Positions 18,750 through 27,826 of a stretch of 50,503 bases of DNA are shown one piece after another. Origin of the DNA: Allobacillus salarius. Lineage in GTDB: Bacteria; Bacillota; Bacilli; Bacillales; Alkalibacillaceae. How positions within the stretch are numbered: the first letter of the stretch is position 1; the number at the start of each line of letters is the position of its first letter. The translations under genes were made by a program, and so were the position numbers. The stretch is from assembly GCF_007559425.1 (NCBI RefSeq), contig NZ_VMHE01000017.1, forward strand, positions 1 to 50,503, given 5' to 3'. The notes under the pieces were generated by a model that did not search any database, was not told the origin of the DNA, and was given only the letters and a program-made list of their open reading frames with translations.

Positions 18750-19196
18750 TTACTGTTCAACAACATGCACTCTAAGTGTTGCTGTCACATCTTGGTGCAA
18801 TTTCACCGGTACATTCGTATATCCAAGTGAACGAATGGGATCGTCTAATTCAATCTTCCGTTTATCCACTTTGATTTGATGTGTCTTTTTCAATTCTTCG
18901 GCAATCTGCTTACTTGTAATTGATCCGAATAAGCGGCCAGCGTCACCTGACTTAGCTGATAATTCAACAGTAAGGTTTTCAACTGTTTCTTTTAATTTCT
19001 TTGCCTCTTCTAATTCTTGTTTTGCTTGCTCTTTCTGTTTCTCTTTTTTCGCCTCAAGCTGTTTCAGATTCCCTGGTGTCGCTTCAACAGCTAGGTTGTT
19101 TTTCAATAAATAGTTATTCGCATATCCGATTGCTACGTCTTTTACTTCACCTTTTTTTCCTTTACCTTTAACGTCTTTTGTAAAAATTACTTTCAT
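18750..19196 (-). CDS. rplI: 50S ribosomal protein L9
   Basis: L9 binds 23S rRNA at the base of the L1 stalk. The 148-residue protein has the classic two-domain layout. An N-terminal rRNA-binding domain ([28 protein letters not shown]) is joined by a long charged helix (about 43-75) to a C-terminal domain starting near [11 protein letters not shown]. The start overlaps the gdpP stop by 4 bp (ATGA), giving translational coupling as in B. subtilis. Confidence 0.98.
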   Translation of the reverse strand: MKVIFTKDVKGKGKKGEVKDVAIGYANNYLLKNNLAVEATPGNLKQLEAKKEKQKEQAKQELEEAKKLKETVENLTVELSAKSGDAGRLFGSITSKQIAEELKKTHQIKVDKRKIELDDPIRSLGYTNVPVKLHQDVTATLRVHVVEQ

Positions 19197-21166
19197 TCGT
19201 TCTCATCCTCCCCTAAGTATTCATCGATGATCCCTTGTAATTGCTCAACCACTTGGTCAATTGTTGTATCTTCCAATTGAGTAGCCGCGTTCGTCAAGTG
19301 ACCACCACCATTCATACTCTCCATGATGACTTGCACATTCACTTCACCAAGTGACCGGGCACTTACTCCGACTTTCCCATCAGAGCGCTCAGACACGACA
19401 AAAGCTGCACGTACATCTGTCATCGTCAGCAAGGTATCTGCTGCTTGTGCAATGATGACTGCACTATATGGTTCGCCTTCTTCAGCGCGAGAAATGGCGA
19501 TTCCTTGTTTATAAATCTCAGCATTTTTAATCAGTTCACTACGCTTGATATACACGTCGATATCTTCTTTTAACAGCTCTTGAACAAATACGGTGTCTGC
19601 CCCTTTTGAACGTAAATAGGATGCTGCATCGAATGTTCTTGAACCCGTGCGTAAAGCAAATGATTTCGTATCAACAATAATTCCAGAAAGTAATGATGAA
19701 GCTTCTAGAACATTGAATTTCAACGGACCGTCTTGGTATTGAAGTAACTCTGTCACCAATTCAGCCGTAGAAGACGCATATGGCTCCATATAAACCAATG
19801 TCGGGTCTTCGATAAACTCTTGTGCACGGCGGTGATGGTCGATGACTACGACATGATCTGTTCGGTTTAGTAGTTTTTCTTCCATAACCATGGATGGTTT
19901 ATGCGTATCCACGACAATGACGAGTGTATCCTTCGTCAACATTTCCAAAGAATCTTCAGGAGTAACGAACCAACGAGAGAGCTCTTCGTCTTGATTGATT
20001 CGGTCCATTAATCGATTGACACCTGTATTGTTACCATCAGGGTCAAATACAACGTACCCATTTTTATTATTTTGTTGTGCCAGTTTCAAAATACCAATAC
20101 ATGAGCCGACAGAGTCCATGTCCGGCATTTGGTGTCCCATGACGAGTACTTGGTCACTGGCCTTCACTAATTCACGCAATGCGTGGGAAATAACTCGCGC
20201 ACGAACGCGTGTACGCTTTTCCATCGGGTTTGTTTTTCCCCCGAAGAATTTTACTTTTCCAGACTCATCCTTCACCGCAACTTGGTCACCGCCACGTCCG
20301 AGCGCAAGGTCCAAACTCGATTGAGCGAGTGTACCGAGCTCAGGTAAGCTGTTTGCATTCTTACCGACTCCGATACTTAAGGTCAAGCTTACATTTTGAT
20401 CGGAAATCAATTCACGTACCTCATCCAAAACTTCAAATTTCGTCTTTTCAAGTTGTGATAAGATTTCTTGGTTCATGACTGCAAGGAAACGATCGGAAGA
20501 CGTCCGTTTTAAGAAGATGCCATGGTCTTTTGACCAATTATTCAACAAGGATGTCACTTGTGAATTCAGCTGACTTTTCGACGTGTCATCCATTGCTTGT
20601 GTCAATTCATCATAGTTATCCAAGTAAATAATCGCCAAGACAGACTCTTCATCATGATGTTTCTTCTCAATTTCAATTTGTTCTGTGCGGTCGAACAAAT
20701 AAATCAAGCGGTGATCTCTTTTATGGATTAAATGGAATTTCCGATCATGGATGGCAATCCACTCTTCATCCGTCTCACTGTTTGCCATAGATAAAAGTGT
20801 TTCGGAAACATGAGACAGTGACTGCCCAATAATCGATTGATCCTTATCAATGAAATCATTTAAATATGGATTCGCCCATTCAATTTCCCGATCTTCGCTA
20901 TACAATATAATTCCCACCGGCATTTCCAGTAAAGCTTCTTCGCCGACCTTTTTCACTCGATAAGATAATGTCGAGACATATTGCTCCGTTCGCCTTCTTA
21001 ACCGGTCTTCTGCACGCAAAGATAGAATGATAATAATGATGAGAACCGCTGTTAACGCAATTCCAATAAACCACTCATAAAAAATGGTCACAATGGCTAA
21101 CGCCGTAGCTACGACGTATAAAAACCAAATATATTTATTGATAATCAGTTTCTTGATATCTTTCAT
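19193..21166 (-). CDS. gdpP: Cyclic-di-AMP phosphodiesterase GdpP
   Basis: GdpP degrades c-di-AMP to pApA and so controls cell-wall and osmotic homeostasis. The 657-residue protein has two N-terminal transmembrane helices (about 13-50), a PAS domain (about 80-160), a degenerate GGDEF domain (about 172-300) with RTSSDRF where GGDEF would be, and a DHH/DHHA1 catalytic module. The metal ligands are visible: His345, Asp349 and Asp351 (HQMPDMD), Asp420, and Asp443-His444-His445, followed by GGGH near 620. It lies between yybS and rplI as in B. subtilis. Confidence 0.97.
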   Translation of the reverse strand: MKDIKKLIINKYIWFLYVVATALAIVTIFYEWFIGIALTAVLIIIIILSLRAEDRLRRRTEQYVSTLSYRVKKVGEEALLEMPVGIILYSEDREIEWANPYLNDFIDKDQSIIGQSLSHVSETLLSMANSETDEEWIAIHDRKFHLIHKRDHRLIYLFDRTEQIEIEKKHHDEESVLAIIYLDNYDELTQAMDDTSKSQLNSQVTSLLNNWSKDHGIFLKRTSSDRFLAVMNQEILSQLEKTKFEVLDEVRELISDQNVSLTLSIGVGKNANSLPELGTLAQSSLDLALGRGGDQVAVKDESGKVKFFGGKTNPMEKRTRVRARVISHALRELVKASDQVLVMGHQMPDMDSVGSCIGILKLAQQNNKNGYVVFDPDGNNTGVNRLMDRINQDEELSRWFVTPEDSLEMLTKDTLVIVVDTHKPSMVMEEKLLNRTDHVVVIDHHRRAQEFIEDPTLVYMEPYASSTAELVTELLQYQDGPLKFNVLEASSLLSGIIVDTKSFALRTGSRTFDAASYLRSKGADTVFVQELLKEDIDVYIKRSELIKNAEIYKQGIAISRAEEGEPYSAVIIAQAADTLLTMTDVRAAFVVSERSDGKVGVSARSLGEVNVQVIMESMNGGGHLTNAATQLEDTTIDQVVEQLQGIIDEYLGEDENE

Positions 21167-21203
21167 AATAACGTCATCTCCTAATGGACTGACATCAGTT
21201 TTA

Positions 21204-22151
21204 TTATTGGTTTCCTTGATTCGATAAACGACTACGTAATTGGAAACCTAAGTCAATTATACCTAAAATCCGTAAAGGATACAGGAGTAAAAATGGAAAT
21301 AACACTAAACCAGCAACAATCGCAAAAGGAATAAACTTTGGCCATTTTTTATGATGGACATAAAAAACGATAAACGAAATTCCTTGAACGACTAATAACA
21401 AACCGATCATGGCGTACAAATTCACTCCGGCTAAGTATAGCATGTCATTTGGATCGGTATTCGTCCACGTCAAAACAATGGCAATTAAGTAATACCAAAT
21501 CAATGACGTCGGAAAGGTGAGCAAACGAAATTTCGGAAATCGGTACGATGTATCTTCTTTCCGATTAATCCAACGATAACTCACCCATTGAGCAATTAAA
21601 GCTAATACAATTGAGATAATCATCATAAAAGTCGGAATGAGGTTAACGAGACTTTTTGCTTGCTCCCTTGCCAATTCCAATGTTTCTTCATCAAAATCGA
21701 CTTGCATCGTACGAATGAATTCTTCAGAGGTTGAAAATGATTCTTCAATCCCCTGGTTAATAGCATCCATCCAATTCACTTGGAACACAAACTGTGTCAC
21801 TAAAAACACCAAGCCGAATCCAATGGCGAAACCAGCTGCACCTGCTGCCCATGTTTCATACGGGCTGCTTCCTGCTCTAATTGAAGCTCCAATGGCTATA
21901 CCTCCGATCGCCACCAAAAGAACAAGTGGAACGGAAATATAGGTTAATAGGAATGCACAGATGATCCCTACAATCACGAATAGGATAGCTCCTGCCTTCC
22001 AACCATATTTTCTCGTCATTAAGACGAACGGTACTGGCAATAAGAATACGGTAATAAAATTTATGATAGGGAAGAAAATCGTGATTAGCATAAGTAATAA
22101 AAATACAAGGCCATTAACGGCCCCATCTTTGACTATATTTGATTGATTCAT
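21204..22151 (-). CDS. yybS: DUF2232 multipass membrane protein YybS
   Basis: This is a 315-residue integral membrane protein with about eight hydrophobic helices and short loops, assigned to the YybS/DUF2232 family by composition and by its fixed place upstream of gdpP. One longer soluble loop lies around residues 130-165. The biochemical function is unknown; the fold is related to ECF-transporter S components, as I recall. GAGGTG lies 11 bases before the ATG. It is first of the yybS-gdpP-rplI-dnaC group, 37 bp before gdpP. Confidence 0.9.
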   Translation of the reverse strand: MNQSNIVKDGAVNGLVFLLLMLITIFFPIINFITVFLLPVPFVLMTRKYGWKAGAILFVIVGIICAFLLTYISVPLVLLVAIGGIAIGASIRAGSSPYETWAAGAAGFAIGFGLVFLVTQFVFQVNWMDAINQGIEESFSTSEEFIRTMQVDFDEETLELAREQAKSLVNLIPTFMMIISIVLALIAQWVSYRWINRKEDTSYRFPKFRLLTFPTSLIWYYLIAIVLTWTNTDPNDMLYLAGVNLYAMIGLLLVVQGISFIVFYVHHKKWPKFIPFAIVAGLVLFPFLLLYPLRILGIIDLGFQLRSRLSNQGNQ

Positions 22152-22400
22152 AAACGATCTTACACCTCTTTTATTAACGCTTGGCGATATTCGTGATCAC
22201 CAAGAATGACAAACACCTACTCTCATTATTTTAGCAGGGAATCTATATCATTGAAAGACTTCATACTTGGTAACTAAATGAATTGGATTATTCGCATTCT
22301 TCGTAAGTATATAATAGCTTACGTATGTATTTATGCATGTTATCTGAATAAGTACTTGCGATGGATCAAAAACAGTTTTTTTCGTTTCCATAAAGTGAAA

Positions 22401-22435
22401 AAGCGACTTACCTTTTCGATAGATAAGTCGCTTCT
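22401..22435 (-). terminator. Terminator of the rpsF-ssb-rpsR operon
   Basis: Perfect 10-bp stem AAGCGACTTA / TAAGTCGCTT lies just past the rpsR stop, with T-rich sequence following on the minus strand. The remaining upstream gap to yybS (22152-22400) shows no gene. Confidence 0.85.
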
Positions 22436-22438
22436 TTA

Positions 22439-22666
22439 TTATTCACCAGTAACGAATGGTAGTAATGCCATTTGTCTAGCGCGCTTAATTGCTTTAGTCA
22501 ATTTACGTTGATATTTTGCAGATGTTCCTGTTACACGACGAGGTAAAATTTTACCACGTTCAGAAACGAAACGTCTTAGCAAGTCAACATCTTTATAGTC
22601 GATGTGTGTAATTCCATTAGCTTTGAAATAACACACCTTTCTACGCTTACGTCCACGACGTGCCAT
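22439..22666 (-). CDS. rpsR: 30S ribosomal protein S18
   Basis: S18 binds with S6 on the platform of the 30S subunit. The 75-residue protein has a basic N-terminus ([14 protein letters not shown]) and the conserved core [24 protein letters not shown] and [21 protein letters not shown]. It is the third gene of the rpsF-ssb-rpsR operon, 16 bp after ssb. GGAGGG is visible before the ATG. The single cysteine is the Zn-independent form seen in Bacillus. Confidence 0.98.
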   Translation of the reverse strand: MARRGRKRRKVCYFKANGITHIDYKDVDLLRRFVSERGKILPRRVTGTSAKYQRKLTKAIKRARQMALLPFVTGE

Positions 22667-22682
22667 GCAAATCCCTCCTCAA

Positions 22683-23165
22683 TTAAAATGGTAAATCGTC
22701 ATCCGAAAGATCGACTGGTTCGCCGTCTCCTTCAAATGGATTATTACTTTTCGGAGCAGACTGCTCTTGAGTCTGTCTCTGGAAGTTTTGATTGTTATTC
22801 GATGAGTTTGCCATGGTTGAACCTTGCCCACTTTGGCCAGAATTTCCTTTTGTTTCAAGGAATTGAATACTCTCAGCCATAACTTCTGTTATATATACAC
22901 GTTTCCCGTCTTGTCCTTCAAAATTTCTCGTTTGAATTCGACCATCGACACCAATCATACTACCTTTTTTCATGTAGTTCGCTAGGTTTTCAGCTTGTCT
23001 ACGCCAAGCGACACAGTTTACAAAGTCCGCTTCACGCTCTCCTTGCTGATTCGAAAACGGTCTATTTACGGCAATATTGAAGTTTGCTACCGCTACACCG
23101 TTTGGGGTATAACGCAAGTCTGGGTCCCGTGTTAGTCTTCCTACTAATACGACTCGATTCAACAC
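22683..23165 (-). CDS. ssb: Single-stranded DNA-binding protein
   Basis: SSB coats single-stranded DNA and recruits replication and repair proteins through its tail. It has an OB-fold domain (about 1-105), then a Gln/Asn/Ser-rich linker, and the acidic tip DDDLPF. I choose the GTG giving [12 protein letters not shown] (160 residues), because AAGGAG lies eight bases upstream and this is the family start. A GTG three codons earlier sits too close to the site. It is the middle gene of the rpsF-ssb-rpsR operon. Confidence 0.97.
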   Translation of the reverse strand: MLNRVVLVGRLTRDPDLRYTPNGVAVANFNIAVNRPFSNQQGEREADFVNCVAWRRQAENLANYMKKGSMIGVDGRIQTRNFEGQDGKRVYITEVMAESIQFLETKGNSGQSGQGSTMANSSNNNQNFQRQTQEQSAPKSNNPFEGDGEPVDLSDDDLPF

Positions 23166-23177
23166 ATACAACACTCC

Positions 23178-23468
23178 TTATTGGTCATCTTCACGAATAG
23201 CCATATGACGAATAATGTTGTCTGAGTACTTCGCTAAACGATCAAATTCGTTAATAGCTTCTGGTTCAGCTTGGAAATTCAACAAGACATAGTAACCTTC
23301 ACGGTAGTCGTTGATTTCATAAGCTAAACGTTTCATACCCATTTCGTCAACGTTTTCAAGCTCCGCGCCATTGTCAGTAAGCACTTTGCTGAAGTATTCG
23401 ACTACTTCTTTACGTGCTTCTTCTTCTAGATCTGGGCGGATGATGTACATGATTTCATATTTATTCAT
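23178..23468 (-). CDS. rpsF: 30S ribosomal protein S6
   Basis: S6 pairs with S18 on the 30S platform. The start is the ATG giving [14 protein letters not shown] (96 residues, family length) with GGAGGTG upstream. The open frame extends 18 codons further but without family similarity. Conserved core strands [22 protein letters not shown] are present. It heads the rpsF-ssb-rpsR operon, with a strong extended -10 promoter and a leader likely to bind S6:S18. Confidence 0.97.
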   Translation of the reverse strand: MNKYEIMYIIRPDLEEEARKEVVEYFSKVLTDNGAELENVDEMGMKRLAYEINDYREGYYVLLNFQAEPEAINEFDRLAKYSDNIIRHMAIREDDQ

Positions 23469-23477
23469 CCGTCTGCA

Positions 23478-23530
23478 CCTCCTTTTGGACTTAGCGGCTC
23501 TATTGCATGATGAATAGAGCAAGGAGTAAT
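23478..23530 (-). promoter_or_regulatory. Probable S6:S18-binding leader of rpsF
   Basis: The minus-strand leader contains a hairpin GCTCTATT / AATAGAGC followed directly by CCGCTAAGTCC and then the Shine-Dalgarno sequence. S6:S18 autoregulatory RNAs carry an exposed CCG motif next to a stem in just this place. Assigned from pattern, not from a covariance search. Confidence 0.55.
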
Positions 23531-23559
23531 TTGATTAGATTAATTACTCACATCAACGT

Positions 23560-23588
23560 ATTATACCAAACAAATCTCACCGAAACAA
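23560..23588 (-). promoter_or_regulatory. Sigma-A promoter of rpsF-ssb-rpsR
   Basis: On the minus strand, TTGTTT (23588-23583), a 17-bp spacer and TATAAT (23565-23560) with an extended TGG just before the -10. Transcription would start about 85 bp before rpsF. Confidence 0.75.
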
Positions 23589-23604
23589 CCAAAAATCATT
23601 GGAT

Positions 23605-24705
23605 TTACACATTAAAACGGAAATGGATAACATCGCCATCTTGGACGATATACTCCTTACCTTCTAGACGTACTTGACCGCGTTCTTTAGCAACAGCCAT
23701 AGACCCAGCATCTGCTAAATCTTCGTACGAAACAATCTCAGCACGAATAAAACCTCTTTGGAAATCCGTATGAATAATACCAGCCGCTTCTGGAGCTGTC
23801 ATTCCCGTACGAAATGTCCACGCACGAACTTCCTGCTCTCCCGCTGTAAAGTAAGTGGCTAAACCTAACATATTATAAGAAGCTTTGATTAATTGATCTA
23901 ATCCTGATTCCTCAATTCCTAGTTCTTGTAAAAATTCTGTTTTTTCTTCGCCTTCTAGCTCTGCGATTTCTGCTTCGACTTTAGCACAGATGACAATCAC
24001 TTCTGCATCTTCAGCCGCTGCAAATTCCTTCACTCGCTGTACATGCTCATTTCCCTCAATATCCAACAGCTCGTCTTCCCCAACGTTTGCTACATAGAGC
24101 ATTGGTTTCACTGTCAATAAATGAAGTTGTTTTACATACTTCTGTTGTTCTTTTGAAAATTCAACTGCTCTAGCTGGTGTCTCATTTTCAAAAGCTTCAC
24201 GTAATTTCTTTAACACTTCAAATTCATACATGGATTCTTTATCTTTTTGCTTTGCCATTTTTTCCACTTTGTCATAACGTTTCATGACAGTTTCCAAGTC
24301 AGCAAGGATCAGTTCCAAGTTAATCGTCTCGATGTCTTCAATCGGATCGACTTTTCCCGATACGTGCGTAACATTTTCGTCCTCAAAGCAACGAACGACC
24401 TGACAAATGGCATCCACTTGCCGGATGTGTGATAAAAATTGGTTACCTAGCCCTTCTCCTTTACTCGCACCCTTAACAATTCCTGCAATGTCTGTAAATT
24501 CAAAGGCTGTCGGAATCGTTTTTTTCGGTTTTACCAATTCAGTCAATTTATTCAAACGATCGTCTGGAACCTCCACAATTCCGACGTTCGGATCGATGGT
24601 TGCAAATGGATAATTTGCTGATAAAGCTCCCGCTTGTGTGATGGCATTAAATAATGTCGATTTACCGACGTTCGGCAAGCCGACAATTCCTGCTGTTAAA
24701 GACAT
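23605..24705 (-). CDS. ychF: Ribosome-binding Obg-like P-loop NTPase YchF
   Basis: YchF is a universally conserved ribosome-associated ATPase/GTPase of the OBG family that acts in translation and stress adaptation. The 366-residue protein has the P-loop GLPNVGKST (9-17), switch DIAG (about 73), a coiled-coil insertion (about 128-180) and a C-terminal TGS domain (about 280-366). The G4 motif is not the canonical NKxD, as expected for YchF. It corresponds to B. subtilis yyaF and lies just upstream of rpsF as there. Confidence 0.97.
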   Translation of the reverse strand: MSLTAGIVGLPNVGKSTLFNAITQAGALSANYPFATIDPNVGIVEVPDDRLNKLTELVKPKKTIPTAFEFTDIAGIVKGASKGEGLGNQFLSHIRQVDAICQVVRCFEDENVTHVSGKVDPIEDIETINLELILADLETVMKRYDKVEKMAKQKDKESMYEFEVLKKLREAFENETPARAVEFSKEQQKYVKQLHLLTVKPMLYVANVGEDELLDIEGNEHVQRVKEFAAAEDAEVIVICAKVEAEIAELEGEEKTEFLQELGIEESGLDQLIKASYNMLGLATYFTAGEQEVRAWTFRTGMTAPEAAGIIHTDFQRGFIRAEIVSYEDLADAGSMAVAKERGQVRLEGKEYIVQDGDVIHFRFNV

Positions 24706-24811
24706 GTAACGTCCACTCCTTCAATTGATCTACTACCGAATCCTACGTTCAAGATTAGTCATAACAATTATAGTGATTCAAAGATAAAAACACAAGTAAC
24801 AGAAAATAAAA

Positions 24812-24837
24812 AAACAAGAGCAATCAAGCCCTTGTTT
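24812..24837 (-). terminator. Terminator of the DUF951 gene
   Basis: Stem AAACAAG / CTTGTTT with further pairing in the loop region is followed by a long T run on the minus strand. It lies between the DUF951 gene and ychF. Confidence 0.7.
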
Positions 24838-24886
24838 GGCATATATTCCGTTCAAAAAAGACATTTCATTTAAGATAATTCAATTT

Positions 24887-24902
24887 TGTTTCACGTGAAA
24901 CA
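24887..24902. promoter_or_regulatory. parS centromere site 1
   Basis: Perfect 16-bp palindrome TGTTTCACGTGAAACA, the ParB (Spo0J) loading site, at the 3' edge of the DUF951 gene. Confidence 0.97.
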
Positions 24903-24903
24903 A

Positions 24904-25101
24904 TTATTCTTCTGCTTTGACGAGTACTTTTTTCAATTTCTTTTCAAACTGTTTTCTTGGAATCATAACACTATGACCGCATCCCTGACACTTAATGCGG
25001 ATATCCATACCCATACGGACAATTTTCCATTCATTCGTCCCGCATGGATGTTGTTTTTTCATTTCGACGACATCATTTAACCCAAATTCCTTATCTGCCA
25101 T
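24904..25101 (-). CDS. DUF951 small zinc-ribbon-like protein
   Basis: This 65-residue protein of the DUF951 (YyzM-like) family has the conserved N-terminal GLNDVVEMKKQHPCG and the CQGCG pair. Cysteines at about 20, 39 and 42 with neighbouring histidines suggest a small metal-binding fold. The family has no assigned function. It is found upstream of ychF in many Bacillales, as here. An AAGGAAG site precedes the ATG. A perfect parS site overlaps the region just past its stop codon. Confidence 0.9.
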   Translation of the reverse strand: MADKEFGLNDVVEMKKQHPCGTNEWKIVRMGMDIRIKCQGCGHSVMIPRKQFEKKLKKVLVKAEE

Positions 25102-25201
25102 CTGAGTATCTTCCTTTCTATGTCCATTGCCAAATGTTTACGTTGTGACCATTGTGGGAAACTGATAAGCACTCAACGTGCACAATCTACTGTTTATTTT
25201 A

Positions 25202-26227
25202 TCAAATTTTATAGGTTGTTGCTCGTTTAACAATCGGAAATAATAAAATAGCACCTAATACGTATAAGTTCAGTACACCGTAAAGAGGATATAAATAACT
25301 AACTAGATTGGAAAAAGAGAAAAATGAAAACGGAAGTGCAATTAATAAGACACATAGACCGATCTTACCTGTTGAGAGTTGTTTAAATAATTCTTGAAGT
25401 CGCGCTATGATTCCGAACAAGCTCGTCAAAGCGGTTGTATAGATCGCAAACCATAATAACACAGCCATGAGGAGAAACATTTCAAACGGATAACCATTCA
25501 AAATGGCGAACAACGGAATTTCATAAAAATAAAGTTGCTCAGCGACTGAGATCAGGCTCATATTATAAACCATTGATATCGTCCCTAATATCAATCCACT
25601 ACCGATACTAGCAACGTAAATCTCTTTTTTAGTTTTGATTTCCTTTCCTACTGCACTTAATACTGCAATTAATGGCAACACATTGAGTGACGTAAATGGA
25701 ATGGCTTGTACCCAATTTGATTGATCACGAATGCCGTATAAGAAGGAAACGCGTTCTTGAAATACAAAAATCATTAATACGAGAAACAGACCGACAATTA
25801 ATAATGGTAATAAAAATCGATTAATGGATAGTACGCCGTCCATTCCCCTTGGAATAATGACTAGCAACAAAATAACCATTAATAGAATTCCGATTACATT
25901 AGACCATTCAAAAATCGTTACTGTTGCCCCACTGCCGGCAATCATGACAAAGAGTGTTGTGAATAAATAAACCATCACTAAATAATCATACACTTTTGCA
26001 GACTTAACACCTAAGAACTGTTCCAACACCGGCTTATAATGTTCAGACTTTTTGAGATAGCTAACTTCTAAGATCACCTGACAGCTAACGATGAACATAA
26101 TGGTAAACAATACAATCGCCAAACTACTCCCTAGTCCGAAAAATTCCCAAATCTCTCTGCCTGATGCATAGCCTGCACCTACCATCGTTGCAATTATTAA
26201 TCCAATCCATTTGAATCCATTAATCAT
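25202..26227 (-). CDS. YkvI-family membrane protein, possible amino acid transporter-like
   Basis: This is a multipass membrane protein with about ten helices. It starts with MINGFKWIGLIIATMVGAGYASGREIWEFFG, whose GAGYASG motif is typical of the YkvI/COG3949 family within the LeuT/APC-like transporters. I place the start at 26227 (340 residues), because GGAGG stands seven bases before that ATG; the open frame extends 20 codons upstream without a site. It is divergent from yyaC, with a 72-bp gap. Substrate unknown; transport function is inferred from the fold. Confidence 0.82.
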   Translation of the reverse strand: MINGFKWIGLIIATMVGAGYASGREIWEFFGLGSSLAIVLFTIMFIVSCQVILEVSYLKKSEHYKPVLEQFLGVKSAKVYDYLVMVYLFTTLFVMIAGSGATVTIFEWSNVIGILLMVILLLVIIPRGMDGVLSINRFLLPLLIVGLFLVLMIFVFQERVSFLYGIRDQSNWVQAIPFTSLNVLPLIAVLSAVGKEIKTKKEIYVASIGSGLILGTISMVYNMSLISVAEQLYFYEIPLFAILNGYPFEMFLLMAVLLWFAIYTTALTSLFGIIARLQELFKQLSTGKIGLCVLLIALPFSFFSFSNLVSYLYPLYGVLNLYVLGAILLFPIVKRATTYKI

Positions 26228-26241
26228 AGTCGGCCTCCAAG

Positions 26242-26271
26242 GTATAAATGAATCGTAAAATCCGTATACTA
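26242..26271 (+). promoter_or_regulatory. Candidate forespore (sigma-G/F type) promoter of yyaC
   Basis: GTATA, an 18-bp gap and TATACTA lie about 30 bp before the yyaC start. This matches the recalled sigma-G pattern except for the first base of the -10. A plain sigma-A reading lacks a good -35. Confidence 0.4.
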
Positions 26272-26299
26272 ATAGAAATATGTACAAGGAGTAAAAACT

Positions 26300-26863
26300 A
26301 TGTCTAAATCAATGATATTGAAAAAATCTACTTACCATATGAATGATTCATTCGTTAGTCTAAAATTATCGAGGTTTTTATCGAATCATTTACCGACGGA
26401 TCAACCAATCATTCTACTATGTATAGGAACAGATCGTTCAACGGGTGATAGCCTCGGCCCTCTCGTTGGTACGTTTTTGAAAGAGTCGCTCATTAAAAAT
26501 ATACACGTTTTCGGAACATTGGATGAACCTGTACATGCAAAGAATCTTCCGGAAACAATACTACAAATCGAAGACACGTTCCAAAACCCTTATATCATTG
26601 CTGTCGACGCGGCGTTAGGCTCTATTAGAAAGGTCAAGACGATGGATATCGGACTTGGGTCCCTCCAACCAGGAGCAGCGATGAAAAAGAAAATCTCTTC
26701 GATCGGGGACCTTTATATTAAAGGCTATGTAAATGTCGGTGGATTCTTGGAATACACTGTATTGCAATGTACGCGTCTGAGTGATGTCATGAGCATGGCT
26801 CAGATCATTACGAAAGCCATACAGTATGCAGATTCGAGACTATCTGTGAATTGTGCAGATTAA
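26300..26863 (+). CDS. yyaC: Sporulation protease-like protein YyaC
   Basis: This 187-residue protein of the DUF1256 family is related to the germination protease GPR that degrades small acid-soluble spore proteins. Family motifs visible are CIGTDRSTGDSLGPLVG (about 42-58), GTLDEPVHAKNL, DAALG (about 102-106) and the glycine-rich VGGFLE. AAGGAG lies eight bases before the ATG. It sits alone on the plus strand among minus-strand genes, with a possible forespore-type promoter. It marks the organism as belonging to an endospore-forming lineage. Actual protease activity is not proven for this family. Confidence 0.95.
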   Translation: MSKSMILKKSTYHMNDSFVSLKLSRFLSNHLPTDQPIILLCIGTDRSTGDSLGPLVGTFLKESLIKNIHVFGTLDEPVHAKNLPETILQIEDTFQNPYIIAVDAALGSIRKVKTMDIGLGSLQPGAAMKKKISSIGDLYIKGYVNVGGFLEYTVLQCTRLSDVMSMAQIITKAIQYADSRLSVNCAD

Positions 26864-26912
26864 GCTCTACAGGTCGGATGATGGTTTTGACCTATAAAAC
26901 TAGATATAAATA

Positions 26913-26959
26913 AAAAAGAGTTGTCCGTAGTCTTTGAAAGACCGCGACAACTCTTTTTA
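26913..26959. terminator. Bidirectional terminator between yyaC and the DUF554 gene
   Basis: Stem AAAAAGAGTTGTC / GACAACTCTTTTT with an inner hairpin is flanked by A and T runs. It serves yyaC on the plus strand and the convergent DUF554 gene on the minus strand. Confidence 0.9.
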
Positions 26960-26964
26960 ACTAA

Positions 26965-27693
26965 CTAAGCAAACCATTGTTGAACCTGTAAATAGATAAA
27001 TAATACCACCCCGACAATTACCAAGCTCGGAAGTAAATTAGCAACTCGAATACGTGTAACATTTAATAAGTTCAATCCGATAGCAACAATTAACAATCCT
27101 CCTGTTGCAGTCATATCTTCAATGAATAAATTGAAGAATGACTCTGAGAAAAACCGGTCGATTTGCGTGGCGAATAAAGCAATAACACCTTCGTAAAGGA
27201 CTACTGGTACGATAGAGAATATTACTCCAAAGCCTAATGTAGTCGTTAATACAAGTGCTGTAAAACCATCGAGGATTGACTTTGTATAAAGAATCTCGTG
27301 ATTTCCATGAATTCCACTATCCAGGGGCCCAATAACCGCCAAAGCTCCTACACAGAAGATTAATGAGGCTGTCACGAATCCCTCAGCAATATTGGACTCT
27401 TTGCCTTCTTTTTTAAAACGCACTTCCAAATGGGCTCCGATTCTATTCAGTTTTTCATCAAGGTCAATTCCTTCTCCAATCAATGCACCAAATAACAAAC
27501 TTAGGAGAATGACGATTGTCCTGTCTGATTCTAAACCCATCGAAAATCCTAAAACAATCACCGTCAGACCGATGCCTGCCATAATCGTTTCTTTAATTCT
27601 TTCATTTATCTTATTAAAAAACAGGCCAAACAATGTTCCTAGTGCGATTCCAAATCCATTAACGATAACCCCTGCTAGCTCTATTTCAACCAC
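26965..27693 (-). CDS. DUF554 multipass membrane protein
   Basis: This 242-residue integral membrane protein has seven or so hydrophobic segments. It contains the DUF554 features GTLFGLFF, GIGLTVIVLGFSMG and FCVGALAVIGPLDSGIHG, and relates to B. subtilis YdfK. Function unknown; a transporter or channel role has been guessed for the family. GTG start with GGGAGTAG. It lies between a parS site and the yyaC terminator, convergent to yyaC and codirectional with parB. Confidence 0.88.
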   Translation of the reverse strand: MVEIELAGVIVNGFGIALGTLFGLFFNKINERIKETIMAGIGLTVIVLGFSMGLESDRTIVILLSLLFGALIGEGIDLDEKLNRIGAHLEVRFKKEGKESNIAEGFVTASLIFCVGALAVIGPLDSGIHGNHEILYTKSILDGFTALVLTTTLGFGVIFSIVPVVLYEGVIALFATQIDRFFSESFFNLFIEDMTATGGLLIVAIGLNLLNVTRIRVANLLPSLVIVGVVLFIYLQVQQWFA

Positions 27694-27704
27694 CTACTCC
27701 CTTT

Positions 27705-27720
27705 TGTTTCACGTGAAACA
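27705..27720. promoter_or_regulatory. parS centromere site 2
   Basis: Perfect TGTTTCACGTGAAACA palindrome just upstream of the DUF554 gene, between it and parB. Confidence 0.97.
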
Positions 27721-27728
27721 ATAGAAAA

Positions 27729-27796
27729 AGAAATGTCCTCTAGGATGAAATGAACATTGACCATGAGAACGTCATGTCATCCGGTTAGACATTTCT
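27729..27796 (-). terminator. Terminator of parA-parB
   Basis: Long imperfect hairpin AGAAATGTC...GGATGA / TCATCC...GACATTTCT, with A/T-rich flanks, lies 30 bp after the parB stop codon. Confidence 0.7.
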
Positions 27797-27826
27797 TTAT
27801 TATTGATTCTTTTATCAATGTTTAGT

